A stretch of DNA of 64,000 nt from positions 1 through 64,000 of the forward strand of contig CAZTBP010000006.1 of assembly GCA_964612145.1 (NCBI GenBank). Direction: 5' to 3'. Shown here piece by piece: positions 1-6,868 of the stretch. How positions within the stretch are numbered: the first letter of the stretch is position 1; each line of letters begins with the position of its first letter. A program made the position numbers and the translations under genes. The notes under the pieces are model-generated. The model ran no database searches. It saw nothing but the letters and a program-made list of their open reading frames with translations, and was not told where the DNA came from. This DNA comes from JAGNLV01 sp964612145. GTDB taxonomy: Bacteria > Zixibacteria > MSB-5A5 > GN15 > FEB-12.

Positions 1-56
1 AAATAGGACATTTCTATCTTGCTAAAAACCGGACATTTCTACTTTGCCTTGACAGG
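1..56. repeat. Paired short direct repeats at left window edge, possibly an IS end
   Basis: Two near-identical 17-mers, GGACATTTCTATCTTGC at 6-22 and GGACATTTCTACTTTGC at 31-47, stand 25 bp apart and differ at two positions. From memory, this kind of sequence resembles multiple end repeats seen next to IS481/IS21-type integrases, but no transposase lies inside the window, so the link to a mobile element is inference. The rest of 57-192 holds a promoter and the leader of the first gene. Confidence 0.35.
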
Positions 57-66
57 CTTTTTTCCC

Positions 67-95
67 TTGACAGGATTTGTCGCAATCTGCATACT
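67..95 (+). promoter_or_regulatory. Sigma-70-type promoter of the first exported-protein/activator module
   Basis: TTGACA at 67-72 is separated by 17 bp from CATACT at 90-95 (4 of 6 to the -10 consensus). A start near 102 would give a leader of about 90 nt before the ATG at 193. A promoter with the same spacing and the same GCATnCT end lies ahead of the second module (45562-45590, minus strand). Confidence 0.5.
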
Positions 96-192
96 ACCGG
101 TGGAGATGGGAGATCGGTAGGGCTTGCCGATCACATCCGCCGGGCATTGGGACAGGCATATTTACAATTCGCATAAAAACGAGGTGTTTCGT

Positions 193-522
193 ATGAAGCA
201 GCTGATATCATTTGTGGTGGCGTTGGCCGTTTGCTTCAGCCTGCTGACCTCCGGAGTATTGGCAGCCCAATGGGATCCGGACAACCCGCCGGTTTTGCCG
301 TATAAGGAGAATGTCTCCGTCCGCCCGGATGGGGAGGAAGGCGGCTGGGGAGAGACTTCGAAAATCCCAGCGTTCTTGCCAGGGCCAACGTGGTATATAC
401 TCGAGTGGCTGGTAGGGCACGGGTATCTTATTGAGATGGTGCAAGCTTCTGAGACTTCGACTAATGACAACGAAAAAAATCAGGACGGGGTTACCCATGG
501 CAAGCGTTACGGAATTGAATAG
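193..522 (+). CDS. Small exported protein paired with a TPR/sigma-54 activator
   Basis: No family recognised. The 109-residue product has a clear Sec signal peptide (residues 1-24, MKQL then a hydrophobic core ending LAA), a Pro/Asp/Gly-rich stretch (26-65), a hydrophobic WYILEWLVGHGYLI segment at 67-80 and a polar tail. An ATG at 124 is in frame, but it puts an unlikely polar extension before the signal peptide, so 193 is preferred. The last 26 bp overlap the start of the downstream activator, which implies translational coupling. A similar small exported protein with a WY-plus-hydrophobic segment at the same place precedes the second TPR activator (45081-45452). A role as a signal or sensed peptide is inference. 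Confidence 0.6.
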   Translation: MKQLISFVVALAVCFSLLTSGVLAAQWDPDNPPVLPYKENVSVRPDGEEGGWGETSKIPAFLPGPTWYILEWLVGHGYLIEMVQASETSTNDNEKNQDGVTHGKRYGIE

Positions 523-2617
523 AGCAGCGACGCTGCTCGAAGAAAACCGATATTCTGATGCGCTGGTGGTATTGGAACTGATTTCTGAGGGTGATCTCAC
601 AGGGGATGACCGCGGGGACTACTACTTACTGATATCCGAAGCCGCGCTCTTTGTCGGAGATTATTCGTTTGACGAGCAGTTGGAAGCAGCAGTGGATTTC
701 TATCGGCATCATCGGGAGACAAGCAAGTTCGCCCGCGCAAAGTACCTAAAAGCTTGGCGCTTAATGTCTGCAGGCCACTACGATAGGTCGCGAGAGCAAC
801 TGCTGGAATCTTATGCGAATTATCTGCGATGCGAAGACATGTCGGGCGCAGCTCGCGCACTCAATCGTTTAGCCTTTGTCAACCGGCAGCTCGGTCATTT
901 CTATACGTCTATTGAGAACTTAGAGCGAAGCCGGGATCTATATCTCAGTATGGGTGATTACCGGCAGGCTCAGGTAGTTCTCATGAATTCCGCGTATGTC
1001 TACCTCAGTATGGGCGCCAATCGAAAGGCGTTGTCCATATATCACCAGATAGACTGGCAAACCATGGATGATCGGAACCTCCTCGTCTATCATGAAATGT
1101 GTGCCCTCCCGTATGTTTATCTCGGCGATATCGAGTCGGCACACCGAAGGCTATCTTTTGCCACTCCCTATCTGAACTCATACACTCGAGAAAAAGCCAT
1201 ATATTTTGAGAACTTAGGCCTCCTTGAACTTGCCGCCAGAGAGTACTCTGCAGCAGAAGGCGCTCTCGAAAGAGGTTTAAAGATCTCAGTCGAGATTGCC
1301 CCGGAATCAGCCCTGGTCTCCCAAATCAAACGCCTCTTCGGGGACCTCTACACCGCCACCGAAAAATGGGACGACGCCGAAAAATACGCCCGCGAAGCGA
1401 TGACTGTCGCTGAGAAGATCAAAGAGCGGGTCGAAATCGCCGCCTGCCACCGCATCCTCGCCCGCGTCGCCCTGCACCGCGAACAACCGGACAACGCCAG
1501 AGAACACCTCGAAAAAGCTCTCGACATTTTCAACCTGATCAGCTCCTGCTACGAACTGGCCGTCACCCGCTACGAAGCCGCTGTCAGCGGTCTCTTCTCC
1601 GACGGTGACCGGCGCGCCCTGCTCCACCAGGCCCGCCAGTACTTCGCCTCCGAAGATATCCCGCACTGGATCGCCAAAGTCGACACCGCCCTCAAAGAGA
1701 CTCGCTCCAAGCTGACGCTGAAGAAGAAAGCCTGCACACCGGAAATCATCCACCGCAGTAAAGCCATGGCCGACCTGCTGAACCTCGCCGAAAATGTCGC
1801 CGGCTCCCCCCGACCCGTGATCCTCACCGGTGACACCGGCACCGGCAAGGACCTCCTTGCCCGGTTCATTCACCACCACAGCCACCGCAACGGCCGATTC
1901 GTCGCCGTCAACTGCGCCGCCATCAGCGAATCTTTGGTCGAGTCCGAGCTTTTCGGCCACGAAAAAGGTGCGTTCACCGGCGCCACCGAACGCAAACAGG
2001 GCAAGTTCGAATACGCCCACGGCGGTACCTTGTTTCTCGATGAAGTTGCCGAACTTCCCGCAGCCTTCCAGGCCAAACTCCTGCGCGTGCTCGAGGAGTA
2101 CAATATCGTCCGCGTCGGCGGCCTCAATGAAATCAGAGTCGATACGCGCGTCATCGCCGCCACCAACCGTGATCTCAAAGCGAGGGTCGACGACGGCTCC
2201 TTCCGACTCGATCTCTACCACCGCCTGCGCCACATCATGCTGGAAATCCCGTCGCTTGACGAACGCGCCGAGGACATCCCGGTCCTGATGTCGCATTTTC
2301 TGAAACGTGAGGGCATCAAAGCCGAAACGGCCGACGACAAAGAGCATTTGGATCGTCTAGCCGCGATCCTGACTGCCCGCCCCTGGCCGGGCAACGTGCG
2401 CGAACTCGAAGCCCATGTCCACTGGCTGGCGCTCCAGTCGGAAGGACGGCTTCAAAGCATGCCGAACCTCGCTCTGCAGGAAGCGGCGAAGTCTGAGCAG
2501 GACAGACTCGGCCTCGCCCTGAAAGCCGCCGACGGCAACAAAACGCAGGCCGGTCATTTACTCGGGATCAGCGAGGGCGCCGTTCGCAAACGCATGAGAA
2601 AGCAGGGCCTGCTGTAG
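497..2617 (+). CDS. Sigma-54-interacting transcriptional activator with N-terminal TPR domain
   Basis: An enhancer-binding protein expected to drive ATP-dependent opening of sigma-54 promoters in the cytoplasm. Of its 706 residues, about 1-420 are helical repeats of TPR type replacing the usual receiver or GAF sensor. The AAA+ domain follows, with Walker A GDTGTGKD near residue 445, GAFTGA (sigma-54 contact loop) near 491 and Walker B LFLDE. A Fis-like helix-turn-helix ends the protein (KTQAGHLLGISEGAVRKRMR). The start at 497 is chosen because AGGACGGGG stands 7 bp upstream; an in-frame ATG at 431 has no such site. It overlaps the small exported gene by 26 bp. It is homologous over its full TPR part to the activator at 42111-45044 (both contain SALVSQ after AP-acidic). 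C-ending codons seem more common after about 1310 than before, which may mean a mosaic origin. No -24/-12 target promoter was found nearby. Confidence 0.9.
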   Translation: MASVTELNRAATLLEENRYSDALVVLELISEGDLTGDDRGDYYLLISEAALFVGDYSFDEQLEAAVDFYRHHRETSKFARAKYLKAWRLMSAGHYDRSREQLLESYANYLRCEDMSGAARALNRLAFVNRQLGHFYTSIENLERSRDLYLSMGDYRQAQVVLMNSAYVYLSMGANRKALSIYHQIDWQTMDDRNLLVYHEMCALPYVYLGDIESAHRRLSFATPYLNSYTREKAIYFENLGLLELAAREYSAAEGALERGLKISVEIAPESALVSQIKRLFGDLYTATEKWDDAEKYAREAMTVAEKIKERVEIAACHRILARVALHREQPDNAREHLEKALDIFNLISSCYELAVTRYEAAVSGLFSDGDRRALLHQARQYFASEDIPHWIAKVDTALKETRSKLTLKKKACTPEIIHRSKAMADLLNLAENVAGSPRPVILTGDTGTGKDLLARFIHHHSHRNGRFVAVNCAAISESLVESELFGHEKGAFTGATERKQGKFEYAHGGTLFLDEVAELPAAFQAKLLRVLEEYNIVRVGGLNEIRVDTRVIAATNRDLKARVDDGSFRLDLYHRLRHIMLEIPSLDERAEDIPVLMSHFLKREGIKAETADDKEHLDRLAAILTARPWPGNVRELEAHVHWLALQSEGRLQSMPNLALQEAAKSEQDRLGLALKAADGNKTQAGHLLGISEGAVRKRMRKQGLL

Positions 2618-2629
2618 TCTGCCGGTCTT

Positions 2630-2731
2630 TTCGTACCGAATTCGTACCGGGCACCGCCATATTCGTACCGCTGATGCTCGAATTCGTACCGAAAACCGCT
2701 GAATTCGTACCGTAACCCTTCGAATTCGTAC
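2630..2731. repeat. Array of TTCGTACCG units with 21-bp period
   Basis: TTCGTACCG begins at 2630, 2641, 2662, 2683, 2704, and as TTCGTAC at 2725, so the spacing is 11 and then four times 21 bp, almost exactly two DNA helical turns. Most units are preceded by GAA or A, giving GAATTCGTAC with an EcoRI-like core. On the minus strand the array stays open and would code heptads of the type RYEFxxx. It starts 13 bp after the stop of the activator gene. It may be a protein-binding array or a simple tandem repeat; the sequence alone does not decide. Confidence 0.75.
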
Positions 2732-3100
2732 TTTCGCCTCCTGACAACCACTTTGTCAGATATCCACCATTTTCAATTCCAACGACAATCGCATTGTCTT
2801 TCAGCAGCTTACGCGGTGTGTGACGGATTGCACGCCGAACCGGCACACTTTCTGCTTAATCACACACCAGAGCAAAATCTGGTGGAGAAAGTAAGCGGTA
2901 CCTGACCGCGTATACAATCCTCATCGAGTCGGGACGAGATCCTCCGCCCAACGCCGGAGGATCCGTCCGACCCGGGGGGATTCAAGACGGGAAGAAGCAT
3001 GACAATTCGGATTAAAGATACATCAACCAGTTGTTCTCAGAGGGCCGGGAGTGTTCCTCGAGCGCGTGACCAGTTCAGCGTTCGAACTCATGACGGTCCC

Positions 3101-3156
3101 ATCTCCTCCTTTGAGCGAGCGGGGGGCTGACGGTTCCCCCCGCCGCTTGAGGAGAT
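3101..3156 (+). promoter_or_regulatory. Long GC-rich hairpin ahead of the lipoprotein gene
   Basis: ATCTCCTC (3101-3108) pairs with GAGGAGAT (3149-3156), and inside it a G6 run (3121-3126) pairs with a C6 run around 3136-3141, with flanking GAGCG/CGCCGCT pairing. No long U-run follows, so it is either a terminator-like or an mRNA leader structure. It sits 85 bp before the start of the lipoprotein gene at 3242. Confidence 0.4.
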
Positions 3157-3197
3157 TTAGTAGTTGCACGTGCAGGCATACCGCGCGGGAACGGAAG

Positions 3198-3211
3198 AAA
3201 CCAATTGGTTT
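3198..3211. promoter_or_regulatory. 14-bp perfect palindrome, possible operator
   Basis: AAACCAATTGGTTT is a perfect palindrome 30 bp before the ATG of the lipoprotein gene at 3242. It is the right size for a dimeric repressor site, but no matching regulator can be named. Confidence 0.25.
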
Positions 3212-3241
3212 TCATTGACACAAAAACGGAGGACCTTTATT

Positions 3242-3967
3242 ATGACGAAGCACAGTTTTACTTCAGTCGTGTTTTTGATGTTGATTGTTAGCATGCTGAT
3301 TTGGGCGTGCTCTAACGATAGCGAAGATAATAGCACGATGCCCACATCGGTTGTAGATGCAGTCAGTTATATCAAACAAGATCGGGCTGTATTGGAGGAT
3401 ATGATAGAAAAGCACACGTCGACTATGGCAGGCATGGACTGCGTCGATGTCATGGACGCCATGCAGTGGCTGGAAAACCATGCATACTCATACTCCGAAG
3501 AGAACTCGGCTGTGTTATTTAGAGACTACTATCGATCCGAACCTCAGCGATCGGAAGGAGTAGAGAATATTGCCAGTTATTACTATGATCATTATGTTGA
3601 TTTCTTGGAGTTGGAATTGGCACATACGGACACCATGATTTGGTACGCTTTTGAAAATCCAACCCACGACTCCGCGAATCATACGGCAGTGGTCTATTTC
3701 AATTCTTGGACTCATGGTGAGCGCGTTGTCGTTGTCGAGCTTGATGTGAGTGTCGTCCCTCCCTCCACTATCCGTATCGGCAGGTACGAAAATGGACAAT
3801 TTTTTCCGGGATCGTCGACGATGGAGGGCTTCTTTGATTGCGTCGGGCGAAACGCAGTCACATCTATGGTAGGCTGTGCAGTCACGAACTGCGCTTACTT
3901 CCAATGCGTCGGCGCGGGCACAGCCGCTGGTGCTTTGGTGTGCGGACTTACGTCACTATTCGACTAG
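3242..3967 (+). CDS. Lipoprotein of unknown function
   Basis: A 241-residue protein with an n-region (MTKHS), a hydrophobic core and lipobox LIWAC around residue 23, so it should be lipidated and held in the cell envelope. The start at 3242 follows an ACGGAGG ribosome site. The mature part is acidic, rich in Tyr and Asp, and ends in a Cys-rich segment (about residues 200-235, five Cys with GTAAGALVCG) that could carry disulfides or a short hydrophobic stretch. No domain recognised. Its base composition looks more A/T-rich than most of the window, in keeping with an accessory gene. Confidence 0.65.
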   Translation: MTKHSFTSVVFLMLIVSMLIWACSNDSEDNSTMPTSVVDAVSYIKQDRAVLEDMIEKHTSTMAGMDCVDVMDAMQWLENHAYSYSEENSAVLFRDYYRSEPQRSEGVENIASYYYDHYVDFLELELAHTDTMIWYAFENPTHDSANHTAVVYFNSWTHGERVVVVELDVSVVPPSTIRIGRYENGQFFPGSSTMEGFFDCVGRNAVTSMVGCAVTNCAYFQCVGAGTAAGALVCGLTSLFD

Positions 3968-4009
3968 ACACTGAATACAAGTAAACCAAAACAAGAGAGA
4001 AGGAGTGCC

Positions 4010-4273
4010 ATGGAAGCCAGAGTCAGCAGAAGCCACTTTGCAAGCTACTTGATCTTGTGGCTGATCGCCTTTGGAATCGGGGCCTTGTTGAAGGGCTTCA
4101 CGACCATCCCAACCCTCCCGGAATTCGCCACCGGATTCCTGTTCGTGTTTGGCTACTGGGTCGCTGTCGCCGATCCCTCCAGGCGTTCCCTGAGAACTAT
4201 GATTGGTTACCCCATCGTGACCGGCTTTGCATTCGTCGGCGTGGCCACCGTATGGCAGCGAGTTTTCGGTTAG
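4010..4273 (+). CDS. Small membrane protein, copy 1 of a duplicated pair
   Basis: An 87-residue protein beginning MEARVSRSHFASYL with three likely membrane segments (about 11-28, 40-52, 66-82). It follows a GAAGGAG ribosome site. It is identical at 80 of 87 positions to the product of 5751-6014, and the two copies also share a downstream hairpin. No family recognised. The copies flank a TonB-like gene and an 84-residue membrane protein, so the four may act together in the inner membrane, which is inference from position only. Confidence 0.6.
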   Translation: MEARVSRSHFASYLILWLIAFGIGALLKGFTTIPTLPEFATGFLFVFGYWVAVADPSRRSLRTMIGYPIVTGFAFVGVATVWQRVFG

Positions 4274-4321
4274 CCAGTGTGCGACTACCGATTGTTGGCA
4301 AACAAACGCCGCTAATATAGG

Positions 4322-4348
4322 AGACCAGAGCCGAGGCGGCCCTGGTCT
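4322..4348 (+). terminator. Hairpin after the first small membrane gene
   Basis: AGACCAGAGCCG pairs with CGGCCCTGGTCT with one A-C mismatch and a short loop. The same element at 6068-6093 pairs perfectly. No strong U-run follows on the plus strand (CTTCC), so termination on this strand may be weak. Confidence 0.45.
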
Positions 4349-4456
4349 TCCAATTAGCTGTATCTATAAGACTGTCGCGATTTGGCTGCACCCATTGACT
4401 TCGAGCCTCGTCTTTATGATAGATGCATAATGGGCCCAACCGGAGGATCGTTTACC

Positions 4457-5347
4457 ATGAACCGCTGGTATATCGGGTATGAGCTTAAACGCTCATACCT
4501 GCACAATATGATCCTCAGCTGGCTGATCGTGCTGGCCATGATCGGCGGCACGGCTGCGATTCTTGTTCTCTGGCCGACAACCGCTGACCACCAGCAGACA
4601 CCAACCGCCCGTGCCGATTATCCGCCGTCCGAGTTCACCTTCTCCGGTGGGCGACCTGCGATCAGCGAATGCAGGAACGTGTCTGCACGCTCTTCTGTTG
4701 CACCGGTGCCCGTTCTGCCGGGGACACAGTTCCCTGCAGGTTACATAGGTCGCGTCAGGATCGTGCGCGATTACAACTCATTCGTGAGCGTGCCCGTGCC
4801 TGTAAATCCGGCGCACCAGCTGTGTCCGACCCAACCACTTGTGGAATCGAATGCCGAGGATCACCAGGAGTCCCGACTCGGCACCGGATCGGGCAACATC
4901 GACGGCCACGGCGACAACCTCTTCGGCTTACCGCCCACAAAACCATTCATGCCGCTCAGCCTGAATCCCTTTGACTTTCATACCGGCCTCCATGACATCC
5001 CCCTCAATCGCAAAGCCAACCTGTTCCTTCATCCTGCTTCCTGGCCGGCAAGAGCCGAAACCTTTGTCCCTCGCCCCGATTCCGGCGTCGTCTGGCTGAC
5101 CTGCCTCCTGGACGCCGACGGAACCATCAGTTTCACCATTGATTCGACTAAGCCTGACGGGCTGGGTTTCACGACCGCGGTAGAGTGGTCCATGAAAAAC
5201 AGCCGGTACACTCCCGCGATTGAGAACGGCCAACCCGTACCGGTCGGGTTCACGATGACCTACATCATCCGCCGCAACGGCCCGATCAACTGGGTCCAGT
5301 CCTCCAATGGCCGAATCAAGGCCTCGGTCGCCGACCCGCGATATTGA
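4457..5347 (+). CDS. TonB-family energy transducer-like protein
   Basis: A 296-residue protein with a cytoplasmic N-terminus, one membrane segment (about residues 19-42, MILSWLIVLAMIGG), a long Pro-rich periplasmic linker and a C-terminal domain that fits the TonB fold: LLDADGTISFTIDST, then W-S-M-K-N-S-R-Y-T-P-A and NGQPVPVGFTMTYII. TonB proteins pass proton-motive force from ExbB/ExbD to outer membrane receptors; no exbB or exbD lies in the window, though a TonB receptor does (28100-31441). The start at 4457 is chosen for the CGGAGGA site at 4441; upstream in-frame ATGs lack one. Confidence 0.65.
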   Translation: MNRWYIGYELKRSYLHNMILSWLIVLAMIGGTAAILVLWPTTADHQQTPTARADYPPSEFTFSGGRPAISECRNVSARSSVAPVPVLPGTQFPAGYIGRVRIVRDYNSFVSVPVPVNPAHQLCPTQPLVESNAEDHQESRLGTGSGNIDGHGDNLFGLPPTKPFMPLSLNPFDFHTGLHDIPLNRKANLFLHPASWPARAETFVPRPDSGVVWLTCLLDADGTISFTIDSTKPDGLGFTTAVEWSMKNSRYTPAIENGQPVPVGFTMTYIIRRNGPINWVQSSNGRIKASVADPRY

Positions 5348-5431
5348 TTTTCTTTGAATAATTATGTCGTACACGACGTAACTACAGTGAACGAAAAAAC
5401 TCACGGAGCCATACACTAACAGGAGGAACAC

Positions 5432-5686
5432 ATGGAAATCGTCGTACTCAGTCTCAGCGTGATAGCGCTCATTTCAGGACTGTACCTGAGATTCACCAGC
5501 CTGAAACACCGCACCGAATTCGGCCGGTCCGTGCGCTGGTACCACGTACGCTACTGGTTCGCCCCCTGGGCTACCGCCGCGATCCTCAACGAACGCGGCC
5601 TGAAACTGCATGCAACGTCAACGGCCCTGATTATGACCGGTGTCGCGCTCTACCTGATCGCTTCCGGCATGCCGGCCCTGTTGTAA
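5432..5686 (+). CDS. Small two-segment membrane protein, unknown
   Basis: An 84-residue protein with a hydrophobic N-terminal segment (about 3-20), a basic and Trp/Tyr-rich middle (residues 26-50, RWYHVRYWFAPW) and a second hydrophobic segment (64-83). AGGAGG stands 7 bp before the ATG. No family recognised. It lies between the TonB-like gene (85 bp upstream) and the second copy of the small membrane protein. Confidence 0.55.
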   Translation: MEIVVLSLSVIALISGLYLRFTSLKHRTEFGRSVRWYHVRYWFAPWATAAILNERGLKLHATSTALIMTGVALYLIASGMPALL

Positions 5687-5750
5687 GTGGCGTAACAGGA
5701 ATGTATCTTCAGATGACAGCACCATGACCATAGCAGAGGGAGAACCGCCT

Positions 5751-6014
5751 ATGGAAGCCAGAGTCAGCAGAAGCCACTTCGCCAGCTACCTGATCCTGTG
5801 GCTGATCGCGTTTGGAATCGGCGCCCTATTGAAAGCCTTCACGACCGTCCCGACTCTGCCGGAATTCACGACCGGATTTTTGTTCGTGTTCGGCTATTGG
5901 GCGGTTGTGGCCGATCCATCCAGACGCTGTTTAAGAACCATGATCGGGTATCCAATCGTGATGGGCTTTGCTTTTGTCGGTGTGGCCACCGTTTGGCAAC
6001 GAGTATTCGGCTAG
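5751..6014 (+). CDS. Small membrane protein, copy 2 of a duplicated pair
   Basis: 87 residues, with seven substitutions from the product of 4010-4273, several conservative (Ile/Val, Ala/Thr). The start at 5751 matches copy 1 and follows AGGGAG; an in-frame ATG at 5724 would add nine residues. Substitutions in the middle segment (VA to AV, S to C) leave the three-segment hydrophobic pattern intact, so both copies are probably under selection. Confidence 0.6.
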   Translation: MEARVSRSHFASYLILWLIAFGIGALLKAFTTVPTLPEFTTGFLFVFGYWAVVADPSRRCLRTMIGYPIVMGFAFVGVATVWQRVFG

Positions 6015-6059
6015 CGCTCAGTGTTTCATCCGATCCGCCTTGTCCTAAACGATGGCCTT

Positions 6060-6093
6060 GAAAAAAAAGACCAGAGCCGAACGGCTCTGGTCT
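6060..6093. terminator. Bidirectional rho-independent terminator between convergent genes
   Basis: AGACCAGAGCCG (6068-6079) pairs with CGGCTCTGGTCT (6082-6093). On the minus strand the hairpin is followed by at least eight U residues (the A-run at 6061-6068), a good terminator for the minus-strand operon ending at 6124. Confidence 0.75.
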
Positions 6094-6123
6094 TCCAATT
6101 AGCTGTATCTAAAAGACTATGAC

Positions 6124-6579
6124 TCAGTCCTTTTTCTCCTTCTCCTTCAGCACCTCCTCGGCCAGCGACAACGCCACCCCCGAAAGCATCACCTCCACGC
6201 CCAACTGCGTGAAATCGGACGATATCAATGCCCGGTCAATTGCGGCGTACTGCGAACACGACGCCCCCTGCTCGATCACCAGTCCGCTCAAACGACCCGC
6301 CGTTTCGGCCACGAACGTAATTTCGCCCAGTTCCTCCGACATCACATAGCCGGTGCAGTTGTGCAGCTGCAGATGCGCGTTGCCGGCATACACCACGACC
6401 AGCATACCTCGCTCCTTGCCGAGCTTGGTCTCAGGATACACCTCAAAAACCAGCGACCGCCTTTCCTCGGGGTTATCCAGCTTAAACCGATAATGGTCGG
6501 TCACGTACGTTACCGAATCGGCGCCGATTACCCCGGCGATCTTGTCAGCATCGTCCTGCGTAAAACTGGTCGTACTCAT
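6124..6579 (-). CDS. Hypothetical cytosolic protein
   Basis: A 151-residue acidic protein without signal peptide or membrane segment. It shows alternating beta-like stretches (YRFKLDNPEERRSLVFEVYP, GMLVVVYAGNAHLQLHN, GEITFVAETAGRLSGLVIEQ) and a charged C-terminal helix ending KEKEKKD. No family recognised. It is the last gene of the fifteen-gene minus-strand run, 29 bp after tatA, and is followed by a terminator. Confidence 0.65.
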   Translation of the reverse strand: MSTTSFTQDDADKIAGVIGADSVTYVTDHYRFKLDNPEERRSLVFEVYPETKLGKERGMLVVVYAGNAHLQLHNCTGYVMSEELGEITFVAETAGRLSGLVIEQGASCSQYAAIDRALISSDFTQLGVEVMLSGVALSLAEEVLKEKEKKD

Positions 6580-6608
6580 CGTTGCGCGCCTGTCTTCTCT
6601 TGATTGGG

Positions 6609-6842
6609 TTACTGCGGATCGGATCCGCCGTCCTTTTTCGTTGGAGTGTCGACCTTTTTCGGCTTCTCGTCCGGTTCATCGAGCGAGCCTTTTAGATCGT
6701 CGGTTGTGTCTTTCACGTTCTTCTTGAACTCGCGAATGCCCTTGCCCAGACCCTGTGCGATTTCAGGGAGCCGTTTGGCGCCGAACAACAGAAGCACGAC
6801 CACGAAGATTACCAGAAGTTCCCAGGGGCCCATGCCAAACAT
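6609..6842 (-). CDS. tatA: Sec-independent protein translocase TatA/E
   Basis: A 77-residue pore-forming component of the twin-arginine translocase, which exports folded proteins across the inner membrane. It has the short N-terminal membrane helix (about residues 4-21), the FGAKRLPEIAQGLGKGIREF hinge and amphipathic helix with the invariant F-G, and a charged C-terminal tail (DEPDEKPKK). No tatC lies in the window. It follows the DUF4321 gene by 26 bp. Confidence 0.9.
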   Translation of the reverse strand: MFGMGPWELLVIFVVVLLLFGAKRLPEIAQGLGKGIREFKKNVKDTTDDLKGSLDEPDEKPKKVDTPTKKDGGSDPQ

Positions 6843-6868
6843 ATTTCACCTCCTGCATAAATGCAGGT

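Larger units (their letters stand above)
2618..3241. other. Intergenic region with repeat array and strong hairpins
   Basis: No convincing gene in 624 bp. It holds the 21-bp array (2630-2731); nested inverted repeats CACCAGA/TCTGGTG (2865-2871, 2878-2884) inside ACTTTCT/AGAAAGT (2847-2853, 2886-2892); a 9-bp hairpin GATCCTCCG/CGGAGGATC (2938-2946, 2955-2963); and a long imperfect hairpin (3101-3156). A 43-codon frame (2999-3130) has a weak GGGAAG ribosome site and ends inside the last hairpin; it could be a leader peptide but is not called as a gene. Confidence 0.5.
4010..4373 (+). repeat. Segmental duplication, copy 1 (gene plus hairpin)
   Basis: This segment, the gene and a downstream hairpin tail reading TTCCAATTAGCTGTATCTA, recurs at 5751-6118. 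The non-coding part just after each stop codon is not conserved, while the hairpin and its tail are. Confidence 0.7.
5751..6118 (+). repeat. Segmental duplication, copy 2 (gene plus hairpin)
   Basis: The second copy of the 4010-4373 segment. Here the hairpin stem is perfect and is preceded by an A-run, so on the minus strand it also ends the long operon coming from 16300. Confidence 0.7.

Noticed and set aside
1307..2347. 346-codon open frame antisense to the first activator
   Set aside because: It is fully antisense to well-supported AAA+ coding sequence, and its product is a Gly/Val/Phe-rich string typical of reversed G/C-rich codons.
2554..2751. Minus-strand 65-codon frame with RYEF heptads
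   Set aside because: It is made of the 21-bp repeat array plus antisense of the activator 3' end; kept only as a property of the repeat, not as a gene.
2806..2836. TTGCA preceded by TGTGTGACGGA, a possible -24/-12 sigma-54 promoter
   Set aside because: The -12 half matches but the invariant GG of the -24 half is missing.
3215..3243. TTGACA-N17-TATTAT directly over the start of the lipoprotein gene
   Set aside because: The -10 would overlap the ATG and transcription would begin inside the signal peptide, while a good ribosome site supports translation from 3242.
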